A stretch of 24,562 nt of DNA from an uncultured Bacteroidota bacterium. Lineage in GTDB: Bacteria; Bacteroidota; Bacteroidia; Chitinophagales; Chitinophagaceae. Below the pieces are notes generated by a model, which was given only the letters and a program-made list of their open reading frames with translations, did not search any database and was not told where the DNA came from. Where the stretch lies: assembly GCA_903847655.1 (NCBI GenBank), contig CAINEG010000159.1, forward strand, positions 1-24,562, given 5' to 3'. Shown here piece by piece: positions 1 to 8,401 of this stretch (within the stretch, counting starts at the first letter, position 1; each line of letters starts with the position of its first letter). A program made the translations under genes and the position numbers.

Positions 1-159
1 AGTGCATGGATTGCAGAGCACTGCTTTGAATATTTAGATGCACCTGTTATGCGCTGCGCATCACTAGATACACCTATTCCATTTAATACTGTTTTAGAAA
101 AACAATATTTAGCGAATAGCAGGTTGGAAGAAATGATGCAGCGTTTATTAAGTTATTAA
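1..159 (+). CDS. Alpha-ketoacid dehydrogenase E1, beta-subunit C-terminus (partial, 5' end outside window)
   Basis: An open frame enters from the left edge and stops with TAA at 157-159, giving 52 residues. The segment LDTPIPFNTVLEKQYL followed by RLEEMMQRLLSY matches the C-terminal end of the transketolase-like beta part of E1 enzymes, closest in form to the branched-chain or fused alpha/beta E1 proteins common in Bacteroidota. Such enzymes use thiamine diphosphate to decarboxylate 2-oxoacids and pass the acyl group to the lipoyl group of E2. Only the tail is visible, so neither the substrate (pyruvate or branched-chain 2-oxoacids) nor a fusion to the alpha subunit can be decided. The E2 gene of the window lies 20 kb away and is not obviously co-transcribed. 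The gene runs into the hairpin at 165-220. Confidence 0.8.
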   Translation, partial: SAWIAEHCFEYLDAPVMRCASLDTPIPFNTVLEKQYLANSRLEEMMQRLLSY

Positions 160-164
160 TCAAA

Positions 165-220
165 AAGCCTCTTGATAAAAATGAATAAGCCTCTTAAATT
201 TTATCAAGAGGCTTATTCAT
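165..220. terminator. Bidirectional hairpin with two alternative upstream arms
   Basis: AAGCCTCTTGATAAAA at 165-180 is perfectly complementary to 199-214 (16 bp). A second copy of the left-arm core lies at 181-195 and is perfectly complementary to 206-220 (15 bp, 10-nt loop). The two hairpins share the right arm and exclude each other. The site sits between convergent genes and reaches the first base of the dipeptidase stop codon, so it probably terminates transcription in both directions. There is no long U run; the arms are A/T-rich at their ends. Confidence 0.65.
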
Positions 221-1377
221 TAATTAGGGTTATTAATACGGTACACTCTAAGGAAATTTCCTCCCAATACTTTCTCAATATCTTTATCAGCATAGCCTCT
301 TGCAATTAAAGCCTGTGTAAATTTCGGATAATCCAATACCGTTCTTAATTGCTTGGGCGCAGATTCAATGCCATCAAAGTCAGAACCAATACCCACGTGA
401 TCAATACCGATTAATTTTACTATATGGTCAAAATGCTTCATTAATAGTTCTATATCAGGCTTATTGGCTTCGCTTTCCGTAGCATATTTATCAGCAAGCA
501 TGCCTTGCGCATATTCTTTTTGCATGCCTGCGTTTAACAAAGAGTCCATTTCGGTTTTATGATTGATTCTAAATTTTTCATCTTTCTTTTCAAAATTACT
601 ATCTACAAAGGCAGAGTAAAAATTAAGATGAATCACGCCTCCATTTTTCCCCACAGCCAATATTTGATCGTCTTTTAAATTTCTGGTCACAGGACAAATA
701 GCATAAGCATTGCTATGCGAAGCAATTACTGGCTTGGTGGTTGTTTTGATAGCATCCCAAAAAGTAGCCTCACCCACATGAGAAATATCAACAATGATAC
801 CAAGTTGATTCATGCGTTGTATAATTTGTTTTCCAAAGGGAGTCAAGCCTTTTGGTCCAGTATACTTTGGATCTTTTTCATCCATATGTGAACTCGCCCA
901 AGTAGGAGAATTGTTCCAAGTAAGGGTCATGTAACGTACCCCTCTTTTATAAAAAGTATCTAAGCGATCAATATGGTCTTCAATCATATGTCCGCCTTCC
1001 ACACCAAACTGTGCGACAATTTTATTTTCTTTCAATGCTTTTTGTATGGTCTTCCAATTTTTGGCTACTACAATTTTATCAGGATTGCGGGCTGCTACTG
1101 CATCCAAGGTATCCATTTCTCTCATGGCCCAGGCATAGGGATTGGCCTTGCTTCCATCACACCAAACAGAAAACAATTGGTAATCCAATCCACCTTCTTT
1201 GAATCTTTTTAAATCGGAATGATTGATGCCCGTTAAATCCTGATCCAAACTTACTTTTTTCACAATACATGCGGTCAAAGCATCATTATGCGTGTCTACT
1301 AAAACCGATTTAAAGTGGATGGCTTGTGCGCCAGCATTGATAGTAATTAAAAGCAAAAGGGAGGCTAAATATTTCAT
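220..1377 (-). CDS. Secreted membrane-dipeptidase family protein (peptidase M19)
   Basis: This 385-residue protein matches renal-dipeptidase-like zinc enzymes (M19), which cleave dipeptides, including ones with a D-residue. The expected metal ligands are all visible: H30 and D32 in VDTHNDAL, E127 in FGVEGGH, H200 in [10 protein letters not shown] and H221 in IASHSNAY, with the conserved GIGSDFDGI near residue 334. Residues 1-19 form a signal peptide ending AGAQA, with no lipobox cysteine, so the protein is probably periplasmic. It is divergent from prfA, with 61 nt between the two start codons. The likely job is peptide nutrition or turnover of cell-wall dipeptides; substrate choice cannot be read from sequence. 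Length and motifs look complete. Confidence 0.93.
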   Translation of the reverse strand: MKYLASLLLLITINAGAQAIHFKSVLVDTHNDALTACIVKKVSLDQDLTGINHSDLKRFKEGGLDYQLFSVWCDGSKANPYAWAMREMDTLDAVAARNPDKIVVAKNWKTIQKALKENKIVAQFGVEGGHMIEDHIDRLDTFYKRGVRYMTLTWNNSPTWASSHMDEKDPKYTGPKGLTPFGKQIIQRMNQLGIIVDISHVGEATFWDAIKTTTKPVIASHSNAYAICPVTRNLKDDQILAVGKNGGVIHLNFYSAFVDSNFEKKDEKFRINHKTEMDSLLNAGMQKEYAQGMLADKYATESEANKPDIELLMKHFDHIVKLIGIDHVGIGSDFDGIESAPKQLRTVLDYPKFTQALIARGYADKDIEKVLGGNFLRVYRINNPN

Positions 1378-1413
1378 GGGACTAGATTGTTTTATATTGA
1401 CAACTAAAATAGC

Positions 1414-1421
1414 TATTTTTG
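1414..1421 (+). promoter_or_regulatory. Candidate -7 promoter element for prfA
   Basis: TATTTTTG fits the Bacteroidota consensus TAnnTTTG exactly and lies 17 nt before the prfA ATG, which would give a leader of roughly 12 nt. No well-spaced TTTG box is obvious upstream; the -33 position is only A/T-rich. This is a pattern match in an A/T-rich region. Confidence 0.4.
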
Positions 1422-1438
1422 CTCACCTAAAAAGTACT

Positions 1439-2503
1439 ATGTTAGACAAATTAGAAGCCATAAAAGCAAGATTTCAGCAGGTAGGGGTGGCTTTGACCAA
1501 TCCAGAGATCATTAATAACCAATCAGAATTTGGTAAAATGAGTAAGGAATACCGTTCCTTGGAAAAGATCATTATACCTTATGAGCGTTATATGAAGGTG
1601 TTAGAAGAACATAAATTTGCCAAAGAAACTTTGAATGGAGATGATGCAGAAATGCGTGAGTTGGCCAAAATGGAAATGCCAGGATTGGATGCGGAAAAAG
1701 AAAGTTTGGAAAAAGAGTTGACGAAATTATTAATACCCAAGGATCCACAGGATGACAAGAATGCCATTATTGAATTAAGAGCAGGTACAGGGGGTGATGA
1801 AGCTAGTTTATTTGTAGGTGATTTATTGACGATGTACACAAGGTATTGTCAGAAAAAAGGATGGAAAGTAGCATTAGTTAGTGAGAGTGAAGGTTCAGTG
1901 GGGGGTTATAAGGAAGTGATATTAGAAGTAGTGGGAGAAGATGTATATGGTACGATGAAATTTGAAAGTGGTGTGCACCGCGTACAACGTGTACCTTCTA
2001 CTGAAACGCAAGGTAGGGTACATACTTCAGCTGCCACCGTGGCCGTGATGCCAGAAGCGGAGGAAGTAGATTTTGTTTTGAACCCTGCCGATGTGAAGAT
2101 GGAAACTTCACGAAGTGGTGGAGCAGGTGGACAAAACGTAAACAAAGTAGAGACCAAGGTAATGTTAACACATATACCCACTGGTACGGTGATAATTTGT
2201 CAAACAGAACGTTCTCAATTAGGTAATAGAGAAAAGGCCATGACCATGATGCGTACTAAATTATTTGAAGAGCAAGTGCGCAAACAAGAAGATGAAATTT
2301 CAAGACATCGTAAAACATTGGTCAGTACTGGAGATAGAAGTGCAAAAATTAGGACCTACAATTGGCCTCAAGGAAGAGTCACAGACCACAGAGTGGGCGT
2401 GACATCATACAATTTAGATGCGGTCATCAATGGAGAGATCGAAGAATTTATCGAAGCATTGCAAGTAGCAGAGAATGCGGAGAAGATGTTAGTGAGGCAA
2501 TAA
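1439..2503 (+). CDS. prfA: Peptide chain release factor 1
   Basis: RF1 reads UAA and UAG stop codons and triggers release of the finished protein on the ribosome. The 354-residue product has the family layout: N-terminal helical domain, the stop-codon-reading segment [19 protein letters not shown] with the RF1-type P-x-T tripeptide at 186-188 (RF2 would carry SPF), and the catalytic loop [13 protein letters not shown] with GGQ at 230-232. I chose the ATG at 1439 because [12 protein letters not shown] aligns with the usual RF1 N-terminus. The same frame is open upstream to 1292, but those 49 codons overlap the divergent dipeptidase gene and do not resemble RF1. The gene ends 8 nt before the stop of convergent galE. 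No programmed frameshift is present, as expected for RF1. Confidence 0.97.
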   Translation: MLDKLEAIKARFQQVGVALTNPEIINNQSEFGKMSKEYRSLEKIIIPYERYMKVLEEHKFAKETLNGDDAEMRELAKMEMPGLDAEKESLEKELTKLLIPKDPQDDKNAIIELRAGTGGDEASLFVGDLLTMYTRYCQKKGWKVALVSESEGSVGGYKEVILEVVGEDVYGTMKFESGVHRVQRVPSTETQGRVHTSAATVAVMPEAEEVDFVLNPADVKMETSRSGGAGGQNVNKVETKVMLTHIPTGTVIICQTERSQLGNREKAMTMMRTKLFEEQVRKQEDEISRHRKTLVSTGDRSAKIRTYNWPQGRVTDHRVGVTSYNLDAVINGEIEEFIEALQVAENAEKMLVRQ

Positions 2504-2511
2504 TCCAATCT

Positions 2512-3531
2512 TTATTTAGCAGCGATACTTTTTTCCCATTCCCAGGCAGTACGCATCATTTCGTCTAAATCATATTGACAGGTCCAACCTAATTTTTGAA
2601 CGGCATAATCGTTGTTGGCATAGATGGCCACAATATCGCCGGATCTTCTTGGCCCAATTTCATAATTCAATTTTATACCTGCTACTTTTTCAAATGCTTG
2701 TATGGCTTCTAGCACAGAAATGCCATTGCCAGTGCCTAAATTAAATACTTCACAATGATGGACTTGGTTGTTTTTTATGGAATACTGCATAGCTAAAGTA
2801 TGTGCGTGTGCGATGTCGCATACATGTATATAGTCGCGAATGCAACTGCCATCGCGGGTAGCATAGTCGTTGCCATGTACTTGCATTTTTGGTAATTTAC
2901 CGATGGCAGTTTGTGTAATGGCAGGGACTAAATTTTGTGGACGACCAATGGGTAATTCGCCAATGGCAATGGAAGGATGTGCGCCCACTGGATTAAAATA
3001 CCTTAATAAAATGCTAGACAAGGGATGTGCTACTGTACTATCTTGTACAATGGTTTCTCCCATTTGCTTAGTAGCGCCATAAGGAGAGGCGGCGGTTTTT
3101 AAAGCTGTTTGTTCGGTGACTGGTATGGCATCAGGATTGCCATAGACTGTACAAGAAGAAGAAAATATAAAATGTTTTGCATTGTATTTCACCGCCAATT
3201 GCAATAAGTGCACCAAAGAAAATAAATTGTTTTCGTAATAATCTAAGGGCATCTCCACCGATTCGCCTACTGCTTTATAAGCGGCAAAATGAATGATGCC
3301 AGTGATGCTAGGATGGTCAATAAAAATTTGTTCTGTTGCTGCTTTATGGGTAAGGTCAATAACGTAGTTCTTAATTTTTTTTCCTGTAATTTTTTCAATC
3401 CCATTTAAGGAATGTTCGGAAGCTCTAGATAGGTTGTCCACGGAAATCACCTCAAATCCATGTTGAATCAAATCAACAATGGTATGGGCGCCTATAAAAC
3501 CACAACCCCCTGTTACAAGAATAGTTTGCAT
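2512..3531 (-). CDS. galE: UDP-glucose 4-epimerase
   Basis: This 339-residue protein belongs to the extended short-chain dehydrogenase family and interconverts UDP-glucose and UDP-galactose using bound NAD+. Visible features are the nucleotide-binding TGGCGFIGAHT (residues 7-17), FIFSSSCTVYGNP with the catalytic serine/threonine region near 124-128, the SPYGATK segment with catalytic Y151 and K155, the GalE-typical LRYFNPVGAHPS, and the sugar-nucleotide part near DGSCIRDYIHVCDIAHAH. Length is normal for GalE. It is the last gene of a minus-strand run and begins 41 nt after the histidine kinase stop. A near-match to a -7 box (TTACTTTG read on the minus strand, 3548-3555) lies between them, so it may have its own start site. 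Role: galactose use or supply of UDP-galactose for surface polysaccharide. Confidence 0.94.
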   Translation of the reverse strand: MQTILVTGGCGFIGAHTIVDLIQHGFEVISVDNLSRASEHSLNGIEKITGKKIKNYVIDLTHKAATEQIFIDHPSITGIIHFAAYKAVGESVEMPLDYYENNLFSLVHLLQLAVKYNAKHFIFSSSCTVYGNPDAIPVTEQTALKTAASPYGATKQMGETIVQDSTVAHPLSSILLRYFNPVGAHPSIAIGELPIGRPQNLVPAITQTAIGKLPKMQVHGNDYATRDGSCIRDYIHVCDIAHAHTLAMQYSIKNNQVHHCEVFNLGTGNGISVLEAIQAFEKVAGIKLNYEIGPRRSGDIVAIYANNDYAVQKLGWTCQYDLDEMMRTAWEWEKSIAAK

Positions 3532-3572
3532 TAAAAATTATTAGAATACAAAGTAACGAAAAAAAACCTTTA

Positions 3573-4619
3573 TCAAGCCTTGTTGGCCAAGGTAAATCCA
3601 ACGGTAGTACCTACCCCTAATTTGCTTCTGATGTGCATGGTTTCGTTATGTGCTTCAATGATGTGTTTGCAGATGGCCAAGCCAAGTCCTGTACCCCCAA
3701 TGTCTCTGCTTCTAGCATCATCAGTTCTGTAAAAACGTTCAGATAACCTAGGAATGTGTTCCTCTGCAATACCAATACCATTGTCACTAAATTCAATTAA
3801 TATTTTCTGTCCTTCAATCGCATAAACACTAGCCACAATCTCACCATCAATTTTTCCATATTTGGCAGCATTGGAAAGAATATTTACAATGACTTGATAT
3901 ATTTTATTTTTATCTGCAAATACATAAGTAGTTGTTTCTGTTCCTTTCTTAAAATGGAATAGAATGTTTTTTTTGATCCACTTAATATTTAAGTTATTGA
4001 CAGCCTCGCTAATCAAATCTTGGATGACAAAGGATTGTTTCAAGATGGGGTCTTTGTTTATTTCCAGGTTGGTGATGGAATCAACATCGTTGACCAATTG
4101 TACCAATCTTTGCACATTGGCTTGTGCTTTCCCTACAAATCTTTTAGCAGTGGCTGGATCGTATATCGCGTCATCATCCAATAGTTCTAAATAACCTTGA
4201 ATGGCAAATATGGGTGTTTTGATTTCGTGAGATAGATTTTGCAAAAACTCTTTTCTAAATGCTTCATTGGATTGTAAGTCTTGAATTTCTTTTGTTTTTT
4301 GGGCTGCCCAAGCTTCCACATCTTCTCTCACATCGTCAATGCCTTTTTGTGGCAAAATATATTTTTGATAAGCTTCTTCTCTTTTACTAGCCTTAGTTTG
4401 GGCAATCAATTTGTAAATCAATTTAATTTTTCGATAAATGAAACGCTCTAATATTTCATACAATAAAAAATAAATAATGGCAAAACTTACAATAAAATAA
4501 ATCAAGAGTAATTCCCATTTAGTAAATAGAATATAAATACTAATTGCAATTAAAGAGGCTAAGAGCAAGGCTGTTAAAGCCGCCAATTGTTTGGGTGAAA
4601 GATTTTTTCCTTTAAACAT
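3573..4619 (-). CDS. Two-component sensor histidine kinase with two membrane helices and no periplasmic domain
   Basis: This 348-residue kinase has two predicted transmembrane helices (about 12-33 and 36-57) separated by only a few residues. A charged linker follows, then a HisKA domain with FLQNLSHEIKTP (phospho-accepting H131), and an HATPase domain with N-box IVNILSNAAKYG (244-255), DNGIG (279-283), F-box RLSERFYR and GGTGLGLA (308-315). All catalytic boxes are intact. It follows the response regulator by 59 nt on the same strand, so the two surely form a pair. The domain architecture resembles PhoR-like kinases, but there is no PAS or HAMP domain and no room for an outer sensor, so the signal is probably sensed in the membrane or through a partner. 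The signal itself cannot be identified. Confidence 0.94.
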   Translation of the reverse strand: MFKGKNLSPKQLAALTALLLASLIAISIYILFTKWELLLIYFIVSFAIIYFLLYEILERFIYRKIKLIYKLIAQTKASKREEAYQKYILPQKGIDDVREDVEAWAAQKTKEIQDLQSNEAFRKEFLQNLSHEIKTPIFAIQGYLELLDDDAIYDPATAKRFVGKAQANVQRLVQLVNDVDSITNLEINKDPILKQSFVIQDLISEAVNNLNIKWIKKNILFHFKKGTETTTYVFADKNKIYQVIVNILSNAAKYGKIDGEIVASVYAIEGQKILIEFSDNGIGIAEEHIPRLSERFYRTDDARSRDIGGTGLGLAICKHIIEAHNETMHIRSKLGVGTTVGFTLANKA

Positions 4620-4678
4620 AATAAATATAAGCCCTTGTGTAAATGTAAAAATGCTTGGGCGAAGTTATCTATTTATTG

Positions 4679-5356
4679 CTAATAATCGAACTTGTAGCCA
4701 ACCCCTTTGACGGTGGTAATGCAATCAATACCTAATTTGGCTCTGATTTTTCTAATGTGTACATCAATAGTACGGTCACCTACAATCACATCGTTGCCCC
4801 ATACCTGTGATAATATTTCACCTCTTAAAAATACTCTTCCAGCTTGCGCCGCTAACAAATAAAGTAATTCAAATTCTTTTTTTGCTAAAACATGTGTTAC
4901 CCCTTTGAGTGTAGTTTTGTATTGAGCAATATCGATACTTAAATCGTTGATATTGATTATTTTTTGACCTGTGCTTGGTTGTAATCTTCTAAACAAAGCA
5001 CTGATGCGACTAATTAATACTTTTGGACTAATGGGCTTGGTAATGAAATCATCTCCACCTAATTCCAAACCCTTGATATGTGAAGTTTCGTCATTCAATG
5101 CAGTTAAAAGCACAATTAATGTTTTATCAAAGCTTGGGTTGCCTCTAAGGTATTCGCAAACTTCAAAGCCATTTCTCTTGGGCATCATGATGTCCAAAAT
5201 AATACAATCGGGTGAAAATTGGTTGGCTTTCTCTATGGCTTCGCTACCATCTTTTGCAGTGATCACTTCAAAGCCTGCTTTAATCAAATGAAAACTTATG
5301 ATTTCAAGTATGTCCGCTTCATCATCTGCAATCAATATCTTTAAAGGTGCTTCCAT
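4679..5356 (-). CDS. OmpR/PhoB-family response regulator
   Basis: This 225-residue regulator has an N-terminal receiver domain (about 6-120) with acidic D11/D12, phospho-acceptor D55 in ILDIMMPKRNG, T85 and K107. A C-terminal winged-helix DNA-binding domain (about 128-225) ends with GDRTIDVHIRKIRAKL and the typical TVKGVGYKFDY. All phosphorylation residues are present, so it should be a normal phosphorylation-dependent transcription factor controlled by the kinase encoded immediately downstream. It comes before the kinase in the same unit, and a TAnnTTTG box lies 16 nt upstream of its start. The PhoB/PhoP-like form does not reveal target genes; nothing nearby shows an obvious repeated operator. 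Confidence 0.95.
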   Translation of the reverse strand: MEAPLKILIADDEADILEIISFHLIKAGFEVITAKDGSEAIEKANQFSPDCIILDIMMPKRNGFEVCEYLRGNPSFDKTLIVLLTALNDETSHIKGLELGGDDFITKPISPKVLISRISALFRRLQPSTGQKIININDLSIDIAQYKTTLKGVTHVLAKKEFELLYLLAAQAGRVFLRGEILSQVWGNDVIVGDRTIDVHIRKIRAKLGIDCITTVKGVGYKFDY

Positions 5357-5372
5357 AGGGTTTATGCTTACT

Positions 5373-5380
5373 CAAAATTA
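5373..5380 (-). promoter_or_regulatory. Candidate -7 promoter element for the two-component operon
   Basis: Read on the minus strand the bases are TAATTTTG, an exact fit to TAnnTTTG, placed 16 nt before the response-regulator ATG. This suggests a separate transcription unit from the pyrD-hydrolase pair and a leader of about 11 nt. The -33 box is not clear. Confidence 0.4.
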
Positions 5381-5430
5381 GTTTTTAAATGCCACAAGTC
5401 GAAGTCTAATCTATATTATCAAATTGTTAA

Positions 5431-6081
5431 CTAGGCAAGCAAGTGTTTGATGTAAGGATTCATTTTTCTTTCTCTTCCCAATTGAGTCATAGGCCCATGT
5501 CCTGAGTAAATAGATAAAGTATCAGGTAGGGGTAGGATTTGTTCGCGGATACTCTTCATGAGGTCTTGTGGATTGCAGCCTGGGAAGTCTGTTCTTCCTA
5601 CGCTATCTTTAAATATCAAGTCTCCGCCTAAAATAAAATCTTGTTTTTGATGGTAAAAGCAGATACTTCCTGGTGAGTGACCTGGCGTAAGCAACACTTT
5701 AAAAGCATCTTTTCCAAAGGCAATCATGGCTTGGTCTTCCACATATTGAATAGGGCCTCTGTAGGCTTCTACTGGAATGCCATACTTGGCTGCAGCATCT
5801 GGCAAGCGATCCAATATGATTTGTTCATTGGCGTGCAAAATAGCCGTCAATCCATAAGTGTCATGAATAAAATTATTACCAAACACATGATCTAAATGGC
5901 AGTGCGTATTCAATAAAAGCGTTGGCGTTAATGCGTGTTCAACAATAAAATCGGTCAATATCTTTTCTTCGATGCGGGTATAGCATCCTGGATCCACGAT
6001 GATGGCTTCTTTATTTTCATTGTACAATACATAAGTGTTTTCCTGAAAAGCGTTAAAGCAAAATGCTTGTATCTTGATCAT
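5431..6081 (-). CDS. Metallo-beta-lactamase-fold hydrolase, glyoxalase II-like
   Basis: This 216-residue protein has the complete binuclear metal site of the fold: NTHCHLDHVFG (H60, H62, D64, H65), H135 in LLTPGHSPGS, D154 in ILGGDLIF and H195 in YSGHGPMT. The DSVGRTDFPG segment is shared with YcbL-like and glyoxalase II-like proteins. These hydrolyse thioesters such as hydroxyacyl-glutathione or related adducts; since Bacteroidota often lack glutathione, the real substrate here is uncertain. At about 216 residues it lacks the C-terminal helical substrate domain of classical glyoxalase II, which fits the shorter YcbL-like group. It starts 2 nt after the pyrD stop and is probably translated from the same message. 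Confidence 0.88.
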   Translation of the reverse strand: MIKIQAFCFNAFQENTYVLYNENKEAIIVDPGCYTRIEEKILTDFIVEHALTPTLLLNTHCHLDHVFGNNFIHDTYGLTAILHANEQIILDRLPDAAAKYGIPVEAYRGPIQYVEDQAMIAFGKDAFKVLLTPGHSPGSICFYHQKQDFILGGDLIFKDSVGRTDFPGCNPQDLMKSIREQILPLPDTLSIYSGHGPMTQLGRERKMNPYIKHLLA

Positions 6082-6083
6082 AA

Positions 6084-7124
6084 TTATTTTTTTGCGCTTA
6101 AGCTTTGACAGATATTTTTCACAATGGAAGGACCTTCATAAATAAAACCGGTCCATACTTGCAATAAGGCAGCGCCAGCATTTATTTTTGCTTGGGCATC
6201 AGCGCCATTGAAAATACCTCCACTGGCAATGATGGGGATACGACCACCAATGCCTTGGTGCAAGTAATTCAAAATGCCTGTAGATTTTTCTAATAAGGGT
6301 TGACCACTTAATCCACCCGCGCCAATTTTGATAGCCCTTTCAATATTTAATCCTTTCAATAAGCTGCGGTCCAAAGTGGTATTGGTGGCTACTAAGCCAT
6401 CAATTTTTATTTCGTTGGTTAAAGCAATGATATCATCTAAAGCGCTTGTTTCTAAATCGGGAGCAATTTTTAATAAGATGGGCTTATTGTTTTTATTTAA
6501 ATCTTGCAGCTCCGCAAATATTTTTCTTAAAGATTCTTTTTCTTGTAATTCTCGAAGGCCTGGTGTATTAGGTGAACTTACATTCACCACAAAATAATCA
6601 ACTACATTTTCTAATGCTTTAAAATTGGTGCAGTAATCTATCCATGCCTCCTTGTTGTCGGTCACTTTATTTTTTCCAATATTGCCACCCACAATTAAGA
6701 TTGAATTGGATTTTTCTTTTCTTTGGTTTAATCTTCTAGCAATCATTTCGACCCCATCATTGTTAAAACCCATTCTGTTGATCAATGCTTTTTGATCAGG
6801 TATTCTAAATAACCTTGGTCTTGAATTGCCCGCTTGAGGTTTGGGTGTCACCGTTCCTATCTCTACAAAGCCAAAACCCAGCATTTCCAATTCGTCTAAA
6901 TAGCTTGCATTTTTATCAAAGCCGGCACCTAGGCCAATAGGGTTAGGAAACTGGAGTCCAAAACAGGTTTTTGCTAAATTAGTTTCCTTGTATTGAAAAC
7001 GATTGGCCAATTGATTTTTAATCAAGGGCACAGAATGGCCCAGCTGCAAACCTTTCATAGAAACCTGGTGTGCAATTTCGGGTGGTAGCGTAAATAAGCA
7101 GTTTCGGAGCAAGGAATATAACAT
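6084..7124 (-). CDS. pyrD: Dihydroorotate dehydrogenase (quinone), class 2
   Basis: The enzyme oxidises dihydroorotate to orotate, the fourth step of pyrimidine synthesis, using FMN and passing electrons to membrane quinone. The 346-residue protein carries the class 2 N-terminal helix region (MLYSLLRNCLFTLPPEIAHQ), which binds the membrane. Next come NPIGLGAGFDKNA near 61, EIGTVTPKPQAGN, the INRMGFNN segment, the active-site VNVSSPNTPGLRELQ with the class 2 catalytic serine at 183/184 (class 1 has cysteine), and the phosphate/FMN site near ASGGIFNGADA. The start is supported because the N-terminus aligns with the known class 2 form, for example E. coli PyrD. No other pyr gene is present. It shares a unit with the downstream hydrolase. 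Confidence 0.96.
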   Translation of the reverse strand: MLYSLLRNCLFTLPPEIAHQVSMKGLQLGHSVPLIKNQLANRFQYKETNLAKTCFGLQFPNPIGLGAGFDKNASYLDELEMLGFGFVEIGTVTPKPQAGNSRPRLFRIPDQKALINRMGFNNDGVEMIARRLNQRKEKSNSILIVGGNIGKNKVTDNKEAWIDYCTNFKALENVVDYFVVNVSSPNTPGLRELQEKESLRKIFAELQDLNKNNKPILLKIAPDLETSALDDIIALTNEIKIDGLVATNTTLDRSLLKGLNIERAIKIGAGGLSGQPLLEKSTGILNYLHQGIGGRIPIIASGGIFNGADAQAKINAGAALLQVWTGFIYEGPSIVKNICQSLSAKK

Positions 7125-7128
7125 ACCG

Positions 7129-7136
7129 CAAATTTA
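7129..7136 (-). promoter_or_regulatory. Candidate -7 promoter element directly before pyrD
   Basis: Read on the minus strand, TAAATTTG fits TAnnTTTG exactly and its last base lies only 4 nt from the pyrD start codon. If used, transcription would begin at or within a few bases of the ATG, giving a nearly leaderless message. A weak TTTA lies 20 nt upstream at the -33 position. Confidence 0.4.
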
Positions 7137-7225
7137 CAATGAAATATTTAGTTGCATAAACAACTTTTTATAAAAAGGCCTACCTTTAGGCAACCATTGA
7201 TGAACTATTTCAAAATTTTTATTTT

Positions 7226-8401
7226 ATGCAAGAAGCTTATATCGTCGCAGGTTTTAGAACTGCAGTAACAAAAAGTAAAAAAGGGGGGTTTAGATTCATG
7301 CGTTCCGATGAATTGGCCATTGAAGTCATCAAGGGCTTGGTGCAAACTATGCCTAATTTGGACCCTACACTAATTGATGATGTAATCGTGGGGAATGCAG
7401 TTCCAGAAGCCGAGCAGGGCTTGCAGTTTGGAAGGATCATTGCTGCCAAAGCCTTGGGAATTGAAGTGCCAGGCATTACCATTAATAGATATTGTGCAAG
7501 TGGTTTAGAAAGTATTGCCATGGCCACTGCTAAAATAAGAACAGGAATGGCGGAATGTATCCTTGCTGGCGGAACCGAATCCATGTCTATGGTCCCCACC
7601 GCAGGTTGGAAAACAGTACCTGCCTATTCTATTACGGTGGATGAACCTGACTATTATTTATCGATGGGTTTAACTGCCGAAGCAGTAGCGAATGAATATA
7701 AAGTCTCAAGAGAAGACCAAGATGCCTTTGCACTAGCATCTCATCAAAAAGCAAAACAAGCTATTGACCAAGGTTATTTTAAAAATGGAATATTACCAAT
7801 TACAGTTAATGAAACCTATGTCAATGAAAAAAATAAAAGAGCTACGCGAAGTTTTATCGTAGATACCGATGAAGGTGTAAGAGCCGATACTACTTTAGAA
7901 GCACTGGCCAAACTCAAGCCAGCCTTTGCTTTGAAAGGATCTGTGACTGCTGGTAATTCTTCTCAAACAAGTGATGGTGCAAGCTTTGTCATGGTGATGA
8001 GTGAAAAAATGATGAATAGTTTGGGCTTAAAACCTATTGGTCGATTAGTGAATTGTGCATCTGCAGGCGTGCATCCAAGAATTATGGGCATTGGCCCCAT
8101 TGCTGCTGTGCCTAAAGTGCTAAAACAAGCCGGAATGAAGCAGGACCAAATTGATTTATTTGAATTGAATGAAGCGTTTGCGTCACAATCTTTGGCAGTG
8201 ATCAGAACCCTTGAATTAGATACCAATAAAGTGAACATCAATGGAGGTGCCATTGCACTTGGGCATCCCTTGGGTTGTACGGGCAGCAAATTAACGGTAC
8301 AAATCTTGAACGATTTAGCGCGTTTGAATAAGAAATATGGTATTGTCACTGCCTGCGTTGGTGGAGGTCAGGGCATAGCCGGCATCATTGAACGATGTTA
8401 A
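7226..8401 (+). CDS. Acetyl-CoA C-acyltransferase (thiolase)
   Basis: This 391-residue thiolase has the nucleophilic cysteine C90 in INRYCASGLES, the GGAIALGHPLGCTGS motif with H347, and the second catalytic cysteine C377 in TACVGGGQGIAG. Length and motifs are those of degradative thiolases of the FadA/AtoB group, which split 3-ketoacyl-CoA with CoA to acetyl-CoA or run the reverse condensation of two acetyl-CoA. Substrate length cannot be told by eye. It stands alone: the usual partner FadB-like hydratase/dehydrogenase and acyl-CoA dehydrogenase genes are not in the window, although in Bacteroidota these are often elsewhere. It is divergent from pyrD, with 101 nt between the starts, and is followed by a perfect 10-bp hairpin that begins at its stop codon. 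Confidence 0.93.
   Translation: MQEAYIVAGFRTAVTKSKKGGFRFMRSDELAIEVIKGLVQTMPNLDPTLIDDVIVGNAVPEAEQGLQFGRIIAAKALGIEVPGITINRYCASGLESIAMATAKIRTGMAECILAGGTESMSMVPTAGWKTVPAYSITVDEPDYYLSMGLTAEAVANEYKVSREDQDAFALASHQKAKQAIDQGYFKNGILPITVNETYVNEKNKRATRSFIVDTDEGVRADTTLEALAKLKPAFALKGSVTAGNSSQTSDGASFVMVMSEKMMNSLGLKPIGRLVNCASAGVHPRIMGIGPIAAVPKVLKQAGMKQDQIDLFELNEAFASQSLAVIRTLELDTNKVNINGGAIALGHPLGCTGSKLTVQILNDLARLNKKYGIVTACVGGGQGIAGIIERC

Noticed and set aside
1292..1438. 49-codon N-terminal extension of prfA in the same frame
   Set aside because: It overlaps the divergent dipeptidase gene, does not resemble RF1 N-termini, and the internal MLDKLEAI start gives the usual length.
2512..7124. Treating pyrD, hydrolase, two-component pair and galE as one functional system
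   Set aside because: Same strand only; gaps of 74 and 41 nt with promoter-like boxes suggest separate units, and the functions are unrelated.
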